DNA of 64,000 nucleotides from Adiantum capillus-veneris (taxonomy: Eukaryota; Streptophyta; Polypodiopsida; Polypodiales; Pteridaceae): contig CM043955.1 in the NCBI GenBank assembly GCA_014529385.2, positions 141,578,640 to 141,642,639 on the forward strand, read 5' to 3'. Shown piece after piece: positions 12,206 through 24,769 of the stretch. The translations under genes and the position numbers were made by a program. The notes under the pieces were generated by a model. It made no database searches and had not been told where the DNA came from. It worked only from the letters and a program-made list of their open reading frames with translations. Within the stretch, counting starts at the first letter, position 1. Each line of letters opens with the position of its first letter.

Positions 12206-12829
12206 GGACTCCATTTAGCATTTTCCTTTGTGTATAGCGTAGATATCTCGAACCATGTTGGTAGCCAAAGGTAGAGCTAACCATATTTTGGGCAGCTTCC
12301 TTTCCATGGCTGCTTGTAATGATCACGTTGATAACATGAGGCACCACCCGCATTGTGAAGATTGTGCAGATCATTACTTATGGCATAAGCACATTGGACC
12401 GATGACAACATGATGTTGCAAGGGATACACCCTCCTAGAGATGCGGCAATGTGTGATGACAACATGACTCCTAGGATTGCGACCTCCTGCAAGTGCAAGA
12501 TGTGGATGGCATCTTGTGCAGGATGGGAGGCTAAGGGCGGATACAATGACTCCTGGAAGGACTTTCATGGAGGTGATGTGGGAAAGGCTTCCTAGCGGCC
12601 ATGGTGGTGATCATGCATCACAAGACACCCACAAGCCCCAATTAGCACACCACGACAGAAATGGTGGTGATAATGCGCATCATGACAGTTCCCAAAATCT
12701 CAAACTGAGTTATTTTTTCCATAATCATTTGCTGTGTTTAGCTGCAAGGACAACATGTAAGCAATATGTCGTACAAATTCTGCATAGGCTCACAATTTCA
12801 AATTGATGTATAGCAGATAAAGGCATCAC

Positions 12830-13180
12830 ACCATGGTGACAATGGTGGTGATGCATGGGAGAGGAAGGCGGCACACCAATGCATGGCAAAGATGCTGGTG
12901 ATGCGCAACAGAGGATGGAAGAACACCATTGCGAATATGGTGAGGATGCACGATAAAGAAAGGAAGCACAGTATGGCGCAAGAGAGGATGTGCAGTAGAG
13001 GATCAAGCACACCATTATGGGGATACACAGAAGAGAAAGGAAGCACACCATAGAGGATATGGTGGTGATGTGCAACAAAGGCACACAATGGCGGAGATGT
13101 GGGTGATGCGTAGCAGAGGAAGGCCGCACAGGAAGGTGAAGCGGAGATGGTGATGACGCGCAACAGAGGAAGGTGACATC
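12830..13180. repeat. Degenerate tandem repeats
   Basis: Irregular repeats of a motif like 'ggtgatgcgcaacagaggaaggaagcacaccat' recur every 45-60 bases. The 202-codon minus-strand frame across it is compositionally Cys/Ser/His/Pro-rich and repetitive. I take it to be a by-product of the repeat rather than a gene. Confidence 0.6.
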
Positions 13181-13199
13181 AAGCCTAGAATTCAAATTA

Positions 13200-15460
13200 A
13201 AGTGAAACCTAAAATTCAAATTAAAGTACTCGTAGCCTTTTTCCAATTTGTCACGACTTGTCATGGGGTTTAATTTTCTTTGGACTTCTTTTGAAAGTTT
13301 TGAATGCTCAATGGCACAGCATGCCACCTCCAAGTCCCGACTCCGTCCCGACTGTCTTGAACTTTGGAATGCTTTGTGTTACATAATTTGTCACCCCGTT
13401 TTTACAATGTTTTAAAATTTCTTATGTGTAAGACTTACAACTCCATTAGACTCCGAAGCCCTTTGCTTCGACCTCAAGTTCGAGGCTTGAGCATGTTATC
13501 AACCTAAAGTTTGAGGCTTGAACATTTTTTGATTCTGTGCTTGGAGAGAAGCAGATGTGCATAACTTTCTTTCGTTAAAAACCACATTGTACTCCTAGTT
13601 TTTAATGCATCCATAAGCAGCCTCTAGCCAAATGCTGATGCCTCCATGTTTTTGAGATAGGAAGGCATAGCCCAGAGTTTTACCTGCAAGGAAGCTTTTG
13701 AAGTTCTCTTTCTTTTAGAATAAGCACATTCTAAAATTAAGGAATAGTTATCATTGAAGGTTTTCATGTGCCCTACAATCCTAGCCTCAGATACACACCT
13801 TGGAATTTTTGTTTTTGCTAGCATAGATTGTACTAGGTAGAAGCAGAAAGTGCAAGCAAAACTTGGAGCTTTGATTATGATCTATGCCCGGCTATAAGTG
13901 CACATCTAGTGTGCTATAAATATCTTTAAAAAAAAACGTGAAAATACATTGCAAAAACACTAAAGATCATTCAAAAATTCGAGACAAGCCAAATGTGCAT
14001 TGTAGACCACTCTTCATCTCTTCTCAATTGCTGGTGACAAGAAGAATAGTCCCATTTTCATGTATTTTTCCCAAAATTCCTAAATAGGTCTTAAAGGGCA
14101 AGATGACCTAAAGCGGTGAGATTGGATGCATACTGATTGTTCGACTAGGAAGTGGTTGATTTACTTTTGTCATGAATGAGTAGCCCTCTTGAGTTCACTT
14201 TGGTGAGAGACACTCTCATTAAGTCTCCGTGCCTCATCCCGAGTCGTTTCCTTGCATATTGACATTATGTTAGTACAAAAGAGCTATGCTGCAGACATCT
14301 GTCGCGGTGACCCACTAACATTAGCGCTGCCGCCGGGGAAACCGATCCTTAGGTGGTGAGTGACTCAGTGTATGCAATAATATCCCTTTTAATCTTTTGA
14401 AAACCGTTCTGCTTACACATAGACAATGAAGTAGCTAGACATAGGTTTAGTGCTGGGTAGAGACTAGAGTCCGAGACTAGCCAGTGCTACTCCTTAAGGG
14501 CAAAGAAAGCTGTGAGTGAAATACAAGATAGTATTTCGTTCTTTAATTTTCCCATGCTTGGAAAGGACTATTCCACCACACACTTCGTTGTTATTTTTGT
14601 ATTGTTAAGTTCAATTATGTTTGCAGATTTATTTTAGTTTATAGGAGTAGGTTAGGAAACAAATTACACCATCATTTGGGGCCAAAAGGATCGAGGAAAA
14701 AACTATCAAAAACCTTATTTTGGTGTTGAAGACCATAACTCTGAAAAGTTGAAGAAGTGACGGTCAGAGCTTCAAAACTGAACCAAACCCAGCAAAACCT
14801 TCAAAAAGGGGATAAAAACATTGGCTAAAAACAGACTGTGCAGGAAACTTCCAAATTGCCTGTCCAACATGGATCGCTATCCATATACCTTTTTGGCAAA
14901 ATGTGTAGTTATTAGGCTTACGCTCAAGCTGGAAGAGTTGAGCATATCTAAAGTCATGTCGCTCATGCTGGATGAGATGAGCATAAGAGTTGAAGTCTAT
15001 TAACTTACAATTGGTGGAGTGTTGTAGAGTCCAACACTCACGCATAGTGCACAGTAAGATGAGAGCACATATCCTCGTCAACAAAAACCATTCTTAAAGG
15101 GGTGCCAGCTTACAAAGCCATGTCATATGCTTTTATAGCTACACCATCTTTCTGAATTACCCCTCAGAATCTTTCTTGCACAGCATATTGTTTTTATGCA
15201 TTTCTGTGTATGCATAAATAGGATGTCCCACCATTGGACATATGCATTAGACACTCTTTTTGCTTCCACCTATGCACCTTGAGTGGACTACAACAGTCAA
15301 ACCAATGTTACATCATGCTACCCTTTCATATTTGCTTCCTTTTTAATTCCATATCTATCAACAAATAATCCCTTGAGTAAGGCACTTTTTTCCCACTGGG
15401 TTTTTTCCCTTTGGTAATCTAGGTATTAGATCCTAATTTAGGACCTCATCATTCTACTTC
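13200..15460. other. Non-coding stretch with a possible decayed primer site
   Basis: No gene recognised. Near 14318-14337 the sequence CTAACA, two bases, then AGCGCTGCCGCCGGGGA resembles an LTR end followed by the GGCGCCGTTGCCGGGGA-type primer site used by many plant gypsy elements (about 14 of 18 positions by eye). This could be the 5' boundary of the element whose 3' end is at 15715, but I cannot match its LTRs. Confidence 0.35.
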
Positions 15461-15462
15461 CC

Positions 15463-15720
15463 TTGTACATACTTTTCATAAATAAACATCAGCCTCATCA
15501 TTATGCTATTACAACGGGCAAATGCAACATCATCTCTCATATAGCAGACATATTCGAACCAATGAAGATGCTACAACAAATTGAACCTCATCAACAAATT
15601 CAACGACAAACAAAGACAACCAGCCCATCAACAACCAATCAAAACCTTCCACAGCCTCCACGGACACTTTTCAACAGTGCTCGAGGACGGCGCACTAAAA
15701 TCGAAAGGAGAGAATGTTAA
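15463..15720 (+). pseudogene. Possible gypsy pol C-terminal tail
   Basis: An 85-codon frame, Gln/Pro/Thr-rich then basic (SARGRRTKIERREC), stops inside a polypurine tract (aaaggagagaa) directly before an LTR-like TGTTAATTGAG. Position and composition fit the tail of an LTR-retrotransposon polyprotein. No enzymatic domain is present. Confidence 0.35.
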
Positions 15721-15992
15721 TTGAGTCAACGTCAATTAACAGAAGTTTCTAAAGACCAAAGACGTACGGATGCACATCAAGGATGAATGCAAAGAAGCAG
15801 TAAAGATTGGAGTTACATAGTTTCCACGTTTTCCCAAAATGGTCACGTACTATAAATTCCCGTATTACTTCAAGCCATTGTAATATTTTAATGTGTTACG
15901 GGCTCAATGGGAGTTCCAAGCTGTAAATAATAGATCAGTTAATGTGCCTAGGTTGTAGATTCAGTAAATGGTGAGCCCTAAAGGCCTTGGAC

Positions 15993-16219
15993 TGTTGGAA
16001 TTAGGGTTGCAGAGAAACACACACAGCTTGGAGAAGACGAAGGAAGCTCAAGGTACACAATAGAGAGTGTATTCCTTAGTGTGCAATGGAAAGATAGATA
16101 GCCCTAGAGTGATGGGCGTATATACAATGCACGGGGGAAAAAACCTCCTAAAGAGGGAAAAAATGCCCCGGCGGTCCTAGTGTGTTCACACACATCACTA
16201 CCACATGTATATGGTAACA
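15993..16219 (-). repeat. 3' LTR of copia copy 1
   Basis: 227 bp. On the minus strand it starts TGTTACCATATAC and ends CTAATTCCAACA. It includes a TGTATATA box. Confidence 0.95.
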
Positions 16220-16231
16220 AATCCCCCCTGG
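16220..16231 (-). promoter_or_regulatory. Polypurine tract of copia copy 1
   Basis: The minus strand reads CCAGGGGGGATT directly upstream of the 3' LTR, the expected plus-strand primer for reverse transcription. Confidence 0.8.
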
Positions 16232-16294
16232 AGTGATGCGGTGAACGAGAGCTGGCACATGAGTAAAGGGAAGTGCCATGCCCTGAGGACAGGA

Positions 16295-19200
16295 TCAGTC
16301 CACAAAGGGGAGTAAGCCCAAAGCTTTGCGGAAAGCTTCAAGCTTCTCACGAGACAATGCCTTTGTGAAAAGATCTGCAAGGTTGTCCTGTGTTGGCACA
16401 TAAGCCAAGCTGATCTCTCCTGCTGAGAGCCTCTCCCTGACATAGTGGTAATGCACCTCAATGTGCTTTGTGCGAGCATGAAAAACTGGGTTCCTCGCAA
16501 CTGTCAATGCGCTCTGACTGTCAGTGTAGATAGTGTTGGCAGTGTCCTGTCCAACACCCAAGTCAGCCATAAGGCGTCTGAGCCATACACACTCAACCGT
16601 AGCTGTGAAGACTGCCCTGTACTTAGCCTCACAACTCGAAGTGGCCACAGTAGGTTGCTTCTTGCTCAACCATGATATACATGAACTGCCAAGCAGGAAA
16701 CAAAAACCACTTGTGGACACTCGCGTGTCAAAACAACCAGCCCAATCTGAGTCCGAAAAAGCATGTAAGTCTGGTGGCAATGATCCCCCCTTGGGATAAA
16801 ACAAGCCAAGATGTAAAGTGCCACTAAGGTAGCGGAAAATCCTCTTGACAGCCTGCCAATGCTTAGACCCTGGGCTATGCATAAATCTGCTGACCTGCGA
16901 GACTGCAAACTGAATATCTGGCCTCGTGTTGCATACATAAATGAGGCAGCCAACAGCAGTTTGGTAAAGAGTGACATCAGCAGGATCGCCAGCATCATGT
17001 AGACTCAACTTCAAACCTGTTTCCATGGGAGTGGCAATAGGTTTGCAATCCTCAAGTCCAAACTTACATAGCAATGTCTCTATGTAACTTTTCTGACACA
17101 AGGCAATACCACCATCACACTGCTTAAACTGTATACCCAAGTAATGATGCAACAGCCCCAAATCTTTCATCTTGAAAGTAGCATTCAAATCAGCCTTAAA
17201 TTCAGCAATATGTCTCTCATTTGGTCCAGTGATCAGCAAATCATCAACATAAAGAACCACAATGAGAAATACATCATCCTCACGCTTTACATACAATGTG
17301 CTTTCTGTTGGACTGTTACGAAAGCCTCGTTTAACCAAATGAGTGTCAGCTTTCTCATACCAAGCACGAGGAGATTGCTTCAACCCATACAAAGCCTTCT
17401 TACATTTGCACACTTTGTCCTCTTGTCCTTTTATGACAAAACCGCGAGGCTGCGTTACATAAACTTCCTCAAATATGTCACCATTCAAGAAAGCAGTAAC
17501 AATGTCTGATTGATGTACATCCCAACCAAAATGAGCTGCCAATGCACATAGAAAACGCACAGTAGTCATACGACAAGTGGGAGCAAAAGTCTCTTCATAA
17601 TCTATGCCTTTTTGTTGTGCATAACCCTTTGCAACAAGTCGAGCCTTATGGCGATCGATCTCACCATCCGGCTTGCGTTTCAACTTGTAAACCCACTTCG
17701 TACCAATGGCCTTTTTGCCAGGAGGCAAATCACATAAAGTCCATGTGTCATTCTCTATAAGTGCATCATATTCTGATTTCATGGCAGCAATCCAATTTTC
17801 TGAATTCTGTGCTTCATCAAAAGACAGAGGCTCCTCAACATCATGTAAACTAGACACAGCCAAAGCATAACAATCTGATGCATAAGATGCATGGCGAGAG
17901 CCTGAACGAGTACGACTAGATAAAGGTGCATCCAATTTACTGTCACGCAAAGTGTGCACCAGCCATTTTGGCATACCTCTAGCCTGCTCATTTTCAGCCC
18001 TTTCCTCATCAAGTACATCATGTACATCTGCATCAGTAATAGGCTATTCTAAAACATTTTCAGAAACCCCCATAGGCTGTACATTTGCCTCATTGGAACT
18101 TACATTCGTATTTCCACCACTGAAAAGAGGCAACAAAGTGTCATAAATGTCCTGTGAGCTTACATTACTGTCTCTAGTACATGACAGCAAGGGTTGAACA
18201 GAATCTTCCACAAACACTACATCCCGTGAAACCAAAATATGTTTTGTTTGCGGATGATACAACCTGTAACCTTTGCTTTCAGCACTATAACCAACAAAAA
18301 TACATTTGACAGCCTTATCATCCAATTTTCTGCGCTGCACTTGTGGCACTAAAGCATATGCCAAACAGCCAAAAACACGCATGTGCTCAATAGAAGGTTT
18401 TCTATCATGCCATGCTTCATATGGAGTAATAGACTGCAAAGCTTTCGTAGGACACCTGTTAAGTACATAAGTGGCACACATGATGGCCTCAAGCCAAAAA
18501 GAATGCGGCAAAGCTTGACTTTTGACCATACATCGTGCCATTTCCGTTAGTGACCTGTTTTTCCTCTCAGCAACACCATTTTGCTGAGGTGTATAAGGCA
18601 CTGTACATTGGTGTTTTATCCCATGACTAGCCAGAAATGCATTAAATTCATGAGACATATACTCCCCCCCTCGATCGGAACGGAGGGTGCCCATAGTACA
18701 TTTTGAGACATTTTCAGCCATAGCCAAAAATTGTTTGAAGCACATAAAAACTTCGGACTTCGCTTTAAGCGGAAATACCCACGCATGCCTGGAGTAATCA
18801 TCAATGAAAGTCACGAAGTACAGGTAATTGCCCAAGGACGGAGTTTGCATGGGCCCACAAACGTCACTATGCACAAGCTGCAACCTGCATGTGGCCCTAA
18901 CTGAACCATCCTTTGGAAACTTAGAACGCTACATTTTACCCAGAATACAGCCTTCACAAACATGTTTGATAGGTGCTTCAAGAGGCGGCAAAGAAGCAAC
19001 CATATCAGATTTCTGCAAACGCAGCAAACTGGCAAAATTCAGATGACCAAAACGTGCATGCCAAAGTTTTGCATCTGAAATAGCCCTTGAATCTACAACA
19101 GCATTTGCAAAATTTTGTCCACACTTGTCATACAAGGTGAGCTTATACAGCCCACGGCACAAAAGCCCAGATGCAACAATTTCATCACCAAAACTGAGAT

Positions 19201-20581
19201 CATGAATTGTACATCTGTCATCCACAAATTTGACTACAAGTCCAAGTCTAGCAAGTGCGGATACAGACAAGAGATTCTTCTTGATCCCAGGTACATAAAG
19301 TGCATCAACAAGTGTGAAGGAACTGCCATTAGCAGCAGTGAGCACAATCTTTCCAACTCCCTGAACTGGATAAGAGGCGTTGTTGGCACAAGTGACTGAA
19401 TTCCCATGAGGGACAGACTCGAGAGAGGTAAACAATTCACGATGTGAGGTAATGTGCTTTGTAGCACCACTGTCGAAATACCACACATGTGAATCTGCAG
19501 CAACTGACAAGCATGCATCATGGACAGCAGGATTGTAAGTGCACTCTGCGCTAAAAGCCCATTCTGCATCAACATCAGCATCACAATCTCCTTTCACAGA
19601 AGACTCAACAATGGCTGCATTTGTAGTGGAACCAGCGTTTGCAGTGGAACCACCCTCTTTCTTCTTAGCCTCTTTGGCCTTCAACTTAGGACACGACTTG
19701 ATCAAGTGATCATTGGCTTTACAATAATGGCAACGCATCTTCTTTTTGCCCTTATCACCAGAATTGCCAGACGAAGTGCTGCCAGCAGAAGCATTAGGAA
19801 CAGAATTTTTGCCACTCGCAGCAGAACCATAAGAAGTGGCTGCATTACTGTTACCACCCTTTCTTTGAGAAGCAATAAAAGCCTGTTCAACTGCACGCTG
19901 CCTAGTCCTGTTTTTTCTAGAAAGTGACTCTTGCAACAGCAATGTGCATAATGCATCAAACTTGACAACTTCAGGATTTCCTTGGGTCATCAGTCTCCAA
20001 GTACTAGCAAAAGTCTGGTAGGAATCTGGTAAGGCATCAAGAACAGTCTGCACAAGGGAACTGTCAGAAATGACTTCACCTGCAGAAATGAGTTGCTCAT
20101 TGATATCCTTGACACTAGCAAGGAAAGTGTCCATATCATCTTCCTCATGCATAATCTTCGACTCTAGCTCTTTACGCAGCAAAGCAATTTTAGCCTCATT
20201 GCGGCTTGCATAAAGACCTGCTAGAATATCCCAAGCCTGTTTTGCAGATTTTGCTGAACGGATGTGAGGAATAATGGTGCGCTTCACAGACAACGCAATC
20301 AATGCATGAGCCTGCGCATCCTTAACATCCCAACGAGCTTGTTCTGTTGTAGGCAAAACAACTCTAACAGCTGCAATCCTTGCAGCAAGACCTGCAACAT
20401 CCTCAATATCGCCTACATCTTCAGAACCAGGACGTACATCAATGCCCTGCACAATGTTCCAGACACCTTTTGACACAAGAACGTGTTGCATCATATAAGC
20501 CCACATAGGGTAGTTGTCCCCATCCAACCTGTCCTCAGCAGCAAACATCTTGAACACATCTGTGTTGTTGTTGTCAGCCAT
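16295..20581 (-). pseudogene. Copia gag-pol polyprotein, copy 1 (two stops)
   Basis: Encodes, in order, UBN2-type Gag, CCHC knuckle (CHYCKANDHLIKSC, ~residue 283), protease (YFDSGATKHIT, ~367), HHCC and DDE integrase (~507-675), RT (AIGTKWVYKLKRK to YVDDLL, ~958-1115) and RNase H (~1276-1400). The start is the ATG at 20581, reading MADNNN; the frame is also open upstream but only into leader. Total 4287 nt. Two in-frame TAG codons, at 18931-18929 and 18046-18044, stand where copy 2 has CAG. The RNase H motif reads CEAKYRA where copy 2 has CEAEYRA, so the likely catalytic Glu is changed to Lys. Not expected to act alone. Confidence 0.93.
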
Positions 20582-20929
20582 GGTAAATGCTGCACCTGAT
20601 GTGAAAACTGCCCGAAAATAGGAGAAATGGAGCGGGAGCAACTTGTGCTATATAGCACAAACCGTAGAAGACTATAAGGCACCTGTTATGCAGAAAACGG
20701 CACTGACAGAAAATCTGCACAAAATGACGAAATAACCTGTGAAGTACTGCCCGTAGTGGAAACTGAGGCCGAAATGAGCCCAAATCAAAATTCTGAGCAG
20801 ACCGAGCTTTTCGAGCTCTCCCAAAATATTTGTCGACCTGCGAACGCTTGCCAAAGCTCACTGAAATCGGAGAAAGTGAGCAGGCGTGTGCTGGAGCAGC
20901 TGGCGACTAAGCCCGGGAGGACGTGACCT

Positions 20930-20941
20930 GCTCTGATACCA
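20930..20941 (-). promoter_or_regulatory. Primer binding site of copia copy 1
   Basis: The minus strand reads TGGTATCAGAGC, two bases inside the 5' LTR. Complementary to initiator tRNA-Met. Confidence 0.9.
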
Positions 20942-20943
20942 AT

Positions 20944-21170
20944 TGTTGGAATTAGGGTTGCAGAGAAACACACATAGCTTGGAGAAGACGAAGGAAGCTC
21001 AAGGTACACAATAGAGAGTGTATTCCTTAGTGTGCAATGGAAAGATAGATAGCCCTAGAGTGATGGGCGTATATACAATGCACGGGGGAAAAAACCTCCT
21101 AAAGAGGGAAAAAATGCCCCGGCGGTCCTAGTGTATTCACACACATCACTACCACATGTATATGGTAACA
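20944..21170 (-). repeat. 5' LTR of copia copy 1
   Basis: 227 bp, TG...CA ends. Carries the same TGTATATA box and downstream leader as copies 2 and 3. Promoter activity is inferred from LTR organisation only. Confidence 0.95.
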
Positions 21171-21736
21171 TGGACGGCCGGACATTGCATATTTTTACCC
21201 TAGGTACATAAGGCAGTGTGTAAATGAAATTAGGGTTCTCAACTCATTTGTTGAAAGCACCCTTTGGTGAGAGCTCTTGAGGTGTGTGGCTATGGAGTCC
21301 TTGAGCTTCTCCTTGCTCATGAGACTTGATTAACAGTAATAAATGATTCATTCTCTCTCACTATGCCTCTCTCTTACTTCTTATGATTGTCTATGATGCT
21401 TAGATTAACTAGATTTTAACTAATTAGTGGTTAATCCCTCTCTAATCTTGTGTGACTTCCCTCTTTTTCTTGTGTGTGCATGTAGGTTTGATTGGAGTGT
21501 GGTGCTCGATAGATCTATGTGAGTGTGCTTGCGATTAGTGTGTTACATGATAGGATTAGTGTTGTGTGCATCTTGCAATCGTAGTGTGTGTGTTTGGGTT
21601 GATTAGAGGTGAAGAAAAGTGGATATGGAGATTGCCCTTCATTGCAGCTTAGCTCCTGCATAGGCCGAGAAGCTCACCTCATAGAGTTAACCATTTGTGT
21701 TGCCACGATTAGCTCACTAACCGTGTGAGTGTTTGC

Positions 21737-21804
21737 ATGACCAACAAAATTATCAACCCGGAACAAAATTATCATCCCTCCGGGTTGATAATTTTGTTGG
21801 TCAT
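21737..21804. repeat. Perfect 25-bp inverted repeat, 18-nt loop
   Basis: Left arm 21737-21761 (begins ATGACCAACAAAATTATC, ends CCCGG) is exactly complementary to right arm 21780-21804. The loop itself repeats part of the arm (aacaaaattatca). It sits at the putative right end of the LTR 15715-21746. It has no T-run, and terminator function is not suggested in this plant context. A foldback left by aberrant repair or reverse transcription is possible. Confidence 0.9.
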
Positions 21805-23113
21805 TGGAGCTATGCAATGATGGAGCCCCCAACACAAGCCTTGATCACTGTTCAATAAACACATAACCTTCAAAGAAGCTTAATCTTCATCTCTCTCCCC
21901 ATTTTTCCTTCATGGAAGCGGAGCTACACAACAGTGTATGATGTCTGGAGTCATACAATTGCAAAGTTTCTCAACAGATGTCTTGCATATTCTTTCTTAT
22001 ATTCTCAGTATCATTCAATCATGCACAAATATCCCCAAAAGCTTGTTTGTTGCATTTTTACCCTAAAGATAAAAACTTTCTAGGATTTTGAATGCAAACA
22101 AACACACAAGCAAATAAGTATGTGATGCATAGCTCTACATCATAAAATCAACATGTCCTTTCTACAACAACTCCTACAGGCTACACATCATGTGGGGTAT
22201 TGCATTTATGATTAGGAAAATGATTCACTATATCACACAGACTAGCTATTGTTTTTTTCACCTCACAAATCACTCGCACACCATCAACACTAAAACACGT
22301 TCATTACTACCTATGATTGAGAATCCAAGCGAGTCACACGCTCCCTAGCACCTCTCATAGATCTCAAGAGTCCAACTCCTAGATGCTACCTAAAATAAAA
22401 TAACAAGACTCTAGCAAACTAAAGGGACTTCTACATTGTAGGATTAGCCTAAGATCACATACCTAGTGCTCTCGTCCCCGGCAATGGGGCCAATGTTGGT
22501 GGATATGCCGCAAGAAGATGCTAGCATAGCAAGAACTAAATCAACATACCAAAATGTTTTCCAAGGACGTAGCTCGACCTCAAGCATGTGGAAGCAAATA
22601 GATGGTTGTCAATCACCTACTCGACCTTCTAAGACAATCTCTACTCTAGGAAATCAAATCCAAACATCCTATGTGCTTGTGATTGCAATACAACCTACAA
22701 CGCTCATGCTACCAAAATCAAGACCAAAATCCTTGAATTTCCTCGAAACTCATAGGAATCCTCTACTCACATAAAGGTCACTACCTTATGGACTCTGACC
22801 CTATATCCCACCTATAACCACTATGTGCAGCAAATGCATGAAGACAAGAAATCTATTACAAGGCGCCAGTTCTCAACATGCATGATCCTAAAGTGTAGCT
22901 CTTCTTGGCATGAACCTACTGGTATGAAGAAGTCACAAAACAGATACACAGTTTGTAAGATAACTCACTCAAAAGCTCATGGAATCTCGCCTCACGACCA
23001 AATTGAAAACTCGCTAGCTTGGCATCGATGCGTAGCCCTCGCCCGTTGCTAATATGTTGGTGGTGTTGGCTCCACAATGGCTTCTTTGTAGCATGTGTAG
23101 TGAATGAATAAGA
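21805..23113. other. Unclassified, probably decayed repeat DNA
   Basis: No identifiable gene. The frame at 22466-22774 (102 codons) is Ser/Thr/Pro-rich without motifs. The phrase CTTGGCATCGATGCGTAGC near 23020 recurs at about 24289, suggesting related LTR or leader sequence. Confidence 0.4.
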
Positions 23114-23123
23114 CCTCTCTCTC

Positions 23124-23217
<94 letters not shown>
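23114..23217. repeat. Compound (CT)n-(CA)n microsatellite
   Basis: About 69 bp of CT repeats with one G interruption run straight into about 36 bp of CA repeats. Confidence 0.95.
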
Positions 23218-23221
<4 letters not shown>

Positions 23222-23393
23222 CATAGTAAACGCAAAGAATAATTAATTAATAGGTCTCTTTAGGGTTACAAAACTTTGGCTTATATACATTACTCTTGAG
23301 AGGCACATTCCCATCAACAATAATCTCTCAGATCTATCATAATTAAATATTACAAAAATGGGTGATCCTTTTCAGTGTTTCTCGAATCAACAT

Positions 23394-23447
23394 GGTGTAG
23401 TACCCTTACATCCACGATAAGGTGTAGTACCCTTACATCCACGATAA
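23394..23447. repeat. 27-bp tandem duplication
   Basis: Two identical adjacent copies of a 27-bp unit (ggtgtagtacccttacatcc...cgataa). Confidence 0.95.
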
Positions 23448-23572
23448 GAAGGATAATGCCTTCCTCACTTCTATTGCTTGTATCCTTGTTTCTTTGAATT
23501 GGAGCGATATGCCATAAAGGCAACTTGACAATAAAGGAACCTATCAAGTCACCCCAATCTTTGGGTTAAGGA

Positions 23573-23588
23573 CCTTACAACTGGTATC
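23573..23588 (+). promoter_or_regulatory. Degenerate initiator-Met primer site
   Basis: The sequence cttacaactggtatcaaagcc has an LTR-like CA end, two bases, then TGGTATCAAAGC (one mismatch to the standard site). It may mark the 5' LTR end of a decayed plus-strand element. No downstream Gag could be read. Confidence 0.4.
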
Positions 23589-23589
23589 A

Positions 23590-24286
23590 AAGCCTTAAGT
23601 TTAAAGTTTGGATTCTCAACATTTTGCACTCTTCTTGGAATGAATGCATCATGAAAGCATAGTTTAGCATAGTTATTTTATCTGGTTTGTATCACAAATT
23701 TATGGACACCACATGTTTAATTATCTTTCAAGTAATGTGTCACACTAGTCGTGTTGCGAGAGCGAATCACACCACTTATAAAGTGCATGTAACACAACCT
23801 AGATCAACATATTGTCAATCGAGGACACAGATGACACGATAGGCACACGACAAAAATCTCTTTAGCTTGTCAGGCTGAGATCATCCTACACATACAACAC
23901 TCTGGAAGGCCAACTAAACCACAACCTAGAATCTAATTGCTCTCAACTACACCACCTAGCCACATACACACAAATAGAAGGAAATTAATCAAATCATACC
24001 AGAATCCTACAAAACTTATGGAACACCATCCCCTCACTAGGATACACCTGTCTCTAAGCCTCTACACTCAAAATTCTAGCTCTAAATCCATCTGTGAAAA
24101 ACGCGTATAAAGACAGAGTAGAATTTTGAAAGTGCGTGAAACTGAAATCTATGAGTACCTATATGTAGCTCATGTCGCTACAATTCTAACGACTACTTCC
24201 AGGCAGAAAACAGACATCGTTTGATATACTTATGGCCATGAGTAGCTCGTAGATACGCGAGCGCGTATGCTCCGTTCCGCGAGGAA
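23590..24286. other. Non-coding, nothing recognised
   Basis: Lies between a possible primer site and a candidate LTR. No open frame with recognisable motifs; probably the leader of a decayed retroelement. Confidence 0.4.
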
Positions 24287-24701
24287 TGCTTGGCATCGAT
24301 GCGTAGCTCTTTCCGAGGCTAGCGCAATGGTGTAGTCGGATCTACAATGCGATGAGAGAGCGGGGAGTAGTGCTAAGATGAAGCTCACACTCTCTCTCTT
24401 CCTCTCTCACACACAGTCGACGGCAACTTAAAACTTATGATTATGATAAAAGTTGTGTCCTTACAAAAATGAACTAGGTACCATATATACTAAGGTCACC
24501 TTAGGTTAACCAAAAATAGAGTTTGAGGGGTCAAATGGATTGGTATTAACAATCTAGAAGTGCCATTTCACCATGGCTTCTATAACTAGACTAGCTACTT
24601 ATTACAAATGATGTATCTAACCATAACTTCTGTAGCATTTCATAACTTTAGAGAAAAAGGCTTTGTTGAGTTATGCCGTGTTGTTGACCCAGCCGTCAAC
24701 A
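24287..24701 (-). repeat. Candidate 3' LTR of a minus-strand element
   Basis: The minus strand starts TGTTGACGGCTGGG directly after a purine tract (GGAGGGGGGAG) and could end in CCAAGCA at 24287. It contains a TATATATGG box in the middle and a CT/CA-rich leader. The partner LTR is not identified. Confidence 0.45.
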
Positions 24702-24769
24702 CTCCCCCCCTCCGCGATCATGTTGCCCCTGACATGACCCGGTTGTCGATGTCGGTGCGGTCTTTGTTG

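Larger units (their letters stand above)
15993..21170 (-). mobile_element. Near-complete Ty1/copia element, copy 1
   Basis: A 5178-bp element with two 227-bp LTRs, initiator-Met primer site, a single gag-pol frame, polypurine tract and a perfect 5-bp target duplication TGGAC (15988-15992 and 21171-21175). Copies 2 (55320-60497) and 3 (42140-43956) are the same family. The LTRs differ at two positions I can see (acacacacag/acacacatag and gtgttcac/gtattcac), which means a young insertion. It lies inside the older LTR at 15715-21746. Confidence 0.95.
15715..21746 (+). mobile_element. Older LTR split by a copia insertion
   Basis: Starts TGTTAATTGAG after a polypurine tract (15704-15714), has an ACTATAAAT box near 15850, is interrupted by the copia element 15993-21170, resumes at 21176 and may end ACCAACA at 21746. 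Net length would be about 850 bp. The partner LTR is not found, so it may be a 3' or solo LTR, and the right end is a judgement. Confidence 0.4.

Noticed and set aside
12725-13333. 202-codon minus-strand frame rich in Cys, Ser, His and Pro
   Set aside because: It follows an irregular DNA repeat and has no domain; opposite-frame ORFs are equally long.
14318-15715. Compact non-autonomous element between a GGCGCCG-like primer site and the LTR at 15715
   Set aside because: The supposed 5' LTR end does not resemble the end of the LTR at 15715-21746, so the pairing is unsupported.
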